From Antilocapra americana (Eukaryota; Chordata; Mammalia; Artiodactyla; Antilocapridae): a DNA stretch of 64,000 bases. Location: contig ML664662.1 in the NCBI GenBank assembly GCA_007570785.1, forward strand, positions 2,419,046 to 2,483,045, in the 5' to 3' direction. The position numbers were made by a program, and so were the translations under genes. Positions 58,047-64,000 of the stretch are shown here, in pieces. Each line of letters opens with the position of its first letter. The first letter of the stretch is position 1. The notes beneath the pieces are model-generated. The model was not told the origin of the DNA. It did not search any database and saw only the letters and a program-made list of their open reading frames with translations.

Positions 58047-58604
58047 ATGTTAGTTTAGAATTAGGGTTTTAAACCTGAGCTCCATGGAGAAATTTGACAC
58101 TAGCATTCAGAGGTCTATCAACTTAGATGGGAAAACTCTTGACATTTTTATAGAAGCTAACCTTTAACAAAAATGTTTATGAATATAGGAAACAGACTCC
58201 AGTTTTAATAGTAGTTGTTATGTCTTTGCTACCAATAAATATCACAGATTTGTTTGTATCATTACAGTTGTTCATAATATCTCAGTATATCATTTATGCC
58301 CATCTCTTCCTCAAAATTTTGGCAGTTATGGAATCTGTCACTAGATCTTGCCATTGAATATATCAATACAACATATAAAATACTATATCACAAATGTGTT
58401 TACTAATATTTTGATAACTATATTTCAATGTAATTGGCTCCCTTTTTAATTCTGTATACTTTTGAAGCATCTTAAAAGCATTCATTTAAGAAAGAATCCA
58501 TAGGGTTTGCAAGACTGTCAAGGGGGTCCATGGCACAAAAAATATGAAGCACCCCTGTCTTTGAGCATCTTATGTCAAGAGTCTATAATGAATGAATATG
58601 GACA
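58047..58604. other. No feature recognised
   Basis: AT-rich with no named repeat. Confidence 0.45.
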
Positions 58605-58738
58605 GCTTATTTTATGTAATTAACACAATTCTGCAAGCAAATCTATTATCAATCCTATTATATTCATGAGGAAACTGAGGCTAAAGCCAAATCTGTCTGA
58701 TTTCAAAGGCTGTTGTCTTTCTGTTACACCACGCATAT
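58605..58738 (-). mobile_element. MIR fragment, antisense
   Basis: Antisense MIR: 'tttatgtaattaacacaatt', 'tattcatgaggaaactgagg', 'tctttctgttacaccacgc'. Confidence 0.6.
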
Positions 58739-59276
58739 ACACAAAAATATCTTTTTATGATTCCCAAACATCCAGTCAAAAATTCAATTAGCACATACAC
58801 TATTGGCCATCAAACTAAATTAACTAATGGTCTGTCTCTACAAGGCCACAAGAACTGGTAGAAACAACAACAAAAAATCAGTCTAACAGATGTTTTGTCT
58901 AATTGCACTCAAAATTTGATGGCCCTCTCCCTGCTTCCCAAAGTGGCTGAGTAGGCCAAGAGTTTCCTGTTACAGGATGTAAGTTATAGGAGCCCTTCCT
59001 CTGGTTGTGTGAGGTCATGCTTGCCATTCTCCCCCTGCAAGGGCTCTGACGTCTAGGTGTAGGCCTCCACAGCCACTCCCCTTGCCACCAGGGACACCTA
59101 TCCTGTTCTGCCCTATCTAATGACTTTAGGACTAAATTATTCATGAAGGCAAGGGGAGAGAAGGAAAGGGGGGGGGGGAGGGCAGGGCTAAAGTTGTATT
59201 TTGCCCTGAGTGTTAGGCAGCAGGACAGAGAGGTCTTTATCCATATGGAATTAACATTAAATATTTGGGGACCAAT
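58739..59276. other. Unannotated; G-run at 59168-59187
   Basis: No gene. A 133-codon minus-strand frame (58899-59300) lacks a recognisable domain. Confidence 0.4.
59168..59187 (+). repeat. Poly-G tract, G-quadruplex candidate
   Basis: Eleven consecutive G (59168-59178) followed by AGGG and CAGGG. The long run can supply two of the four G-triplets, so the tract meets the usual quadruplex pattern. Such runs are also prone to sequencing-length error. Confidence 0.85.
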
Positions 59277-59287
59277 AAGGAATAATT

Positions 59288-59402
59288 GAAATGGCAACAC
59301 ACTCCAGTATTCTTGCCTGGAGAGTCACATGGACAGAGGAGCCTGGTGGGCTACATTCCATAGGGTCGCAAAGAGTCTAACATGACTGAAGCGACTTAGC
59401 AC
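59288..59402 (+). mobile_element. Partial Bov-A SINE with exact 11-bp target-site duplication
   Basis: 115-bp Bov-A monomer without a tRNA head, from 'gaaatggcaacacactcc' to 'gaagcgacttagcac'. Direct repeats aaggaataatt at 59277-59287 and 59403-59413 are identical. A clean, 5'-truncated insertion. Confidence 0.93.
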
Positions 59403-59413
59403 AAGGAATAATT

Positions 59414-62400
59414 AAATAATGCATTCATTTGTGATAACACCTGTGAATGCCACAAAGGAAGAATTCAGGGCATTATACAACAGAGGATCCTCACCCAGTC
59501 TGAGGCATTAGAAAAAACTTCTCTGAGGAAACAGTGTTTGCCAACTCATCTTTTACAGTATTTATAGTTTTAATATCCTGCTGGCATGTAACCATCTTTT
59601 CATTACAATGTGAAATACAAGTCAGGCCTCACCTCTGCAGTCCCCTTTGGAGGAGAAGGGTGGTTTTCCCACTGTTTCTAGTCCAGAATCTACTGCTGGG
59701 AAGCACGAGCCAGTGGCAAAGGTATCTGTCATTCATGGTTAGCACGCAGCCCCAAACAGCTTTCACTGCCCCTGGCCTGTGTCAGCACAGCTAAGCTGAG
59801 TGAGGTTGAGAAGTGCAAGCTGCCTGAAGTGGCCCAGCTCAGCCCCACCATGGCAGCTTGCTGCAGGGACTAAGGAACACCAGCCACACGCCTCGGTGGC
59901 ATTCAGATGGCCTCCTATAGATCCGACCAATCAAACTTCACAGGCCGGTGTCCCATTTGCCCATGCTGTACAGCATAAATCCAGGGTCTTTTCAACCAGC
60001 AGCATAATAGCTGCAGTTACGATGAGGGATGGTCTGGTGTGAGGCAGACGGGAGCGCTGACCCACCCAAGAAGGGAAACCTCCTTTTCCCAGGAGACAAA
60101 GAATCACTCAGTGAAGGTTTAAAATTCTTATTTGAGAGCAAAATTACAGTGCATTCAAGAAGTACTCCTGATAAATTATTCTGTGGTATTTTTTAATCCT
60201 TTTTCCCCCTTCCTCCTGACATCACCGATAATGGGTGCTAAGCAACATGGGGAAGGGAAGAAGAAAGAAGAACAAAGACATATTGTTAATCAAAATAAAA
60301 AATAATAAATTGACTTTTAGATGGCATTTCTAACAAACGAGTACACCAACTATTTATGCTCAGGATGAAATTTTTTGCTCACTTTAAAATTTCTTCCTGA
60401 GACATCTGTTTTGTTGACAGACACAATCTTATGACTTTGGGAAAAAAGAGTTTTCTACCTGCATAAGAAATATCCTTATTCTGGTAACTTCTGATTCTTA
60501 ACATCTTTACTGGTTGTCTTGCTAACTACATTCCAGGGGTCATCTTTGTTCTCTAGAGGATGCCTTATTCAATGCTTATTCACAAAACAGAATTTTTTTT
60601 GATATATCATACCTAACTTATGTTAATAACAAGAACATCACAACCACAATCCCCTTCATGACACTAAGACACTTACAGGTTTCTTAGCACAAAGAAAATA
60701 CGATTCCTTCCTTATGTGAATAGATTTTGATTTACTAGCTATTAAAATGGAAAAATAAAATTGCTATCAATCATGTATCTTTTCTCTAGCCCTCTAAACA
60801 GCACGACTTAAAAATTTTCTAAGAGCAAAACAGAATTCTCTATCTTTTAAAGAAATCAAATTTACTTAACATATCATTGGGTTTTGCATTTTCCACTTAT
60901 AAAAATCATTTGATTGCACTTAATATAACAATAATTATCCTGATTTGAATCTTTTCACTAAGGAAACTGATCAAAGTCCACATTTTTCTGTATTTTTCTA
61001 GTTTATTCTCTCTTCTATGCTTGTTCTGCTTGGACTTTTAGCTGAAATCTTAAAATAACCTGTTCTGATTACATAATATGTTTTTTCTTAAATTGATTCT
61101 GCAGGACACTGGTCTCCCATGAATTGTTGACATACTCATAAAGGGGTTCAAAAGTCAAATAAGATCATACACCACAAACTGCATGTCCCAGTAAAATCAC
61201 ACAACCCCTTGGCATGACAAATGCTCTGTGGATCCTATTATGAAGAAACCTGCAAAATAATTTGTTTCAGCACTCCCAAAGTTTCTTTAACCACAGAATT
61301 TCCCTCTCCACTGCACCCAAACTTACAGATCCCAGAATAGTTCTGTTCCTCAGAACATGGTTTGGGAGATGTTTACAGCACAGGATGGTTGTACCTACAT
61401 GCACATATGGTTTTGCAGAATACAGCTTGATTCATCCAAACTCATAAGTAGTCAGGAGTTGCTAATGTGTTATTCGCAGAGGCACATTTGACTCAGCTCA
61501 AAAACTGCTGTATTGCTCCTTTAAAAACACAGTTTTCAGAGATAAATACATTGACTATCTCTAAAAGTTGGAACTCCAATCAAAATAATTTCTCTAGAAC
61601 TGTTCCATTATTTCAAACACTTTCCTTCCCCCGCCTCAATTCTGATGTCTCATGGTTAGCAATCTCAAGACAAAATCTTGGGGTAGGAAATAAGAAACCC
61701 AGAATGCTCAAGCTTGAAGAACTTTAGAGAACTCTAGTCCAGCCATTTATAGATGAAAGAACTGAGGCTCCAAATGCCATAGCCATTAGTATCAGACTGA
61801 CCCAAGAAGTCACAGCCTCTCTCTAAGTAGGTTCCTCTGATCCAATATCATATTTCTTCTTTTTTTAAGCCAATAAGTCAATTATACCTGTGCTGAATCT
61901 CAATAATGTTAGAAGAGTCACGCTCACAAGGAAGATAGATATTTACGTACATATATTCTATAGGCTGCCACAGGTATTCTCTTAGGATAAATTCTCCTAG
62001 AGAAATTTCACATCACAGCGTGAGGTCTTAGAATCTCATGTATGGACTTATTTCTTTACTCTGGTCTTGTAATTAATTCTAATTAAAGAAAACATTAAGT
62101 AATGTTTTCCAATTAGCCCACAAATAGTTTTCGACCCATGGTAGAATGCACGTTTTGTTCTCCACTGGGGACATTAATATTATTAAATGCTGATTAAAAA
62201 AACACCACTCACTGCCTGTATCTGGTGGCAGGTACAGAATTGCTTGCTATAGAAAGGACAGAGATACACTGCTTTTTCTTGGGTTATGCATTTATTTGGG
62301 GTGGAAGAGGAGTGCCTAATGGAAATTTTGAGAAAGCTCTAAAGCCTTGGGTATCTGCCTCTTGCTTTCTCTCTTCTCCCCATTCCTCTTCCTGCTGTTG

Positions 62401-63839
62401 ACCTAACCAACCATCCCTGGGTGGGTGATGCTCACCCAAGTTAAATGCTATACCTGTGGCTAATTCTCAGGCAACACAAGGAAGGCTCTGCCATGTTAGA
62501 AGCAACTGGCTGTTTGCAGGAAGCACGATGATCTGTAGCCACATCTCATTAGGGGCGCCTGGGCCCTGTGGTGAATGAGTGAAGCAAACGCTGCCAATGT
62601 AATTTGTTTTATATGCCTAATTCTCTTCCTTATAATTAACATCTGAAATGTGAAAACAAAACAAGAGCGCTTTGCAGGCATGTGGGATCCGTGGAGCACT
62701 TTCAGGGAGCCTGAGATTTCAGAGCAGCACTCACCCCTGCCTCGTCTTCTCCCACAACAAACAACAGTGAGCTGGACCGGGGCATCCATAGCGTGTCCTG
62801 GTGAGCCAATTCTTGGGGGACAATATGTGGAGGGAGGGAGGAGAGGACAGAATAGGGAGAATTAGCATTGTCTGCTGCCCCACACGTGGGTTTAACTGCT
62901 GTCATCTCTGCAACAAAGTGACCCTACGAAGATAACTCATCAGTAAAACAGAGCCGCCAGTTAGTACCTTGCTGTACATGGTGCTAGGCAGCCTTTGCAG
63001 TCATTCCTCCACTGTCCCCACCTCTGGTCCCATTGCCATGATAGCTAGAGACAGACCCACAAGGACCCAGAGAAAATACAGCACGATGGGGTTTCTGCCA
63101 CCAACCACGCTGGCAGACAGGCTGTAGAACCAGGACAGAATGGCATTCACAATGTCTCTGCCATGTAAACAGGGCCAGGCAGAAAAGCTCTGGTTTGGCC
63201 CTCAGATCTGGAGCTAGAACATTTAAGAGGGGCCAGAGGAGATGGAGTCTGCATCCTGGGTGTACCAGGCAGCTCTCTCGTCTGCAAACCTTAGAAATTG
63301 ACCCTAGCGAACTGAGGCTGAAGAAGAATCCGTGGGTAAGATATTGACTAGCTCACAGACTTGACACAAAAGCAAGAAGATGAGACGATAAAAGAAGCTC
63401 GTGACCACCAGCACATATAGGTTAGTGCAGCAAGAATCCCAAGCGCTGCCGCCTCTGATTGCTGCCACTGTCACTGGAGGTCACCACTAAACACTGGGTG
63501 CCGGCCCCCTCCTTTGTCTCCCACAAAACTCCATCCAGGAATATAGGAACTTGGCTTAGATGTGGGGTAGCAAAAACAAAAGTGTTTCCTAGCATTGGTC
63601 AGCATGTCTGTCAGAACGGTGCTTCTTCTTTTCAGCTGTGGACTTCTGCTAAACCTCAGAAGAGTCAAAGACAGGGCAGAAGACGTATAATGGCAGAGAA
63701 AGCTGTTTTCAATCTCCCTTGGTATCGCCATCTCCTACCTAGCTCATGGCTAATGCTTTTCCATCACTCTCCTCTCTCTTCCTCCCCCACCTCCTGTCTA
63801 TTTCTTCCTAACAATATCAATGATTATTTATCAAGCCAC
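59414..63839. other. Long repeat-poor tract, no gene recognised
   Basis: About 4.4 kb in which the only repeat suggestion is a weak antisense MIR near 61725-61835 ('tatagatgaaagaactgagg'). Bases 60110-61260 are AT-rich; 62490-62930 is mixed, with AT-rich homeodomain-like motifs (taatttg, cctaatt, ataattaac) between GC-richer flanks. Open frames are below 100 codons and unrecognised. Repeat exclusion over this length can reflect conserved regulatory sequence or simply unrecognised old repeats. Confidence 0.35.
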
Positions 63840-64000
63840 AATGAACTTGTCAGATGATTTACATTTACAACTTCAATTCATCTCCATGGAAACCCATGAA
63901 GTAGGTATGATTTCCATGTTCAGGTAAGGGAATTAAGGTTTTCAAAGTTAAGCAACTTGCCCAAAGTCACCAAGCTAATATGTGACAGAAGTGAAATCTG
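63840..64000 (-). mobile_element. MIR, antisense, cut by window edge
   Basis: Antisense MIR: 'tttacatttacaacttcaat', 'ccatgaagtaggtatgattt', 'ttcaggtaagggaattaagg', 'cttgcccaaagtcaccaagc', ending at the window edge in 'gtgacagaagtgaaatctg'. Confidence 0.75.

Overview
This 64 kb window is mammalian nuclear DNA, and its repeats point to a ruminant, most likely a bovid (cattle, sheep, goat or a relative). Three things support this: BovB (RTE-class) LINE copies, many Bov-tA / Bov-A SINEs whose tRNA-like head carries a recognisable Pol III B-box, and a bovine-type L1. Species cannot be settled from the sequence alone. One run of 400 Ns (3828-4227) marks an assembly gap.

I found no protein-coding exon, rRNA, functional tRNA, CRISPR array or operon-like organisation that I can support. 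The longest open frames are either decayed LINE reverse-transcriptase remnants (BovB at 12828-14494 and 41581-42995; L1 at 51112-53879; L2 at 47030-48058) or chance frames without recognisable motifs. The window therefore reads as intergenic or deep-intronic sequence.

Layout. 1-12 kb: ancient MIR, L2, MLT1 and old L1 fragments, the gap, and two Bov-tA SINEs. 12.8-14.8 kb: a 5'-truncated BovB whose 5' junction is a perfect 66-bp palindrome, followed by an old antisense L1. 15-24.5 kb: MIRs, Bov-tA SINEs, an L1 split by a SINE, and an old repeat at 22.1-23.3 kb that received two separate SINE insertions, one of them a two-SINE composite bounded by a 13-bp target-site duplication. 26-33 kb: L1 and L2 fragments, including oppositely oriented L2 pieces, and a long old L1 at 32.0-33.2 kb. 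34.2-39.5 kb: LTR-type repeats and a well-preserved BOV-A2. 40-44.2 kb: an old L1, the second BovB (minus strand) and two Bov-tA SINEs with target-site duplications. 44.2-51 kb: largely repeat-poor, with a MER5-like DNA transposon, an L2 and MIRs. 51.1-54.6 kb: a 2.8 kb L1 insertion with a 16-bp target-site duplication, next to a third BovB piece. 54.6-64 kb: mostly unannotated, with one tract of about 4.4 kb in which I recognise almost no repeat.

Nothing suggests a new gene system. The items most worth checking are structural traces of retrotransposition: the BovB palindrome, the composite SINE, the precisely bounded L1, and a degenerate LTR-like family present four times. Element names come from remembered family signatures, not a database search. 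Boundaries of ancient repeats are good only to tens of bases; boundaries set by target-site duplications are exact to within a base or two.
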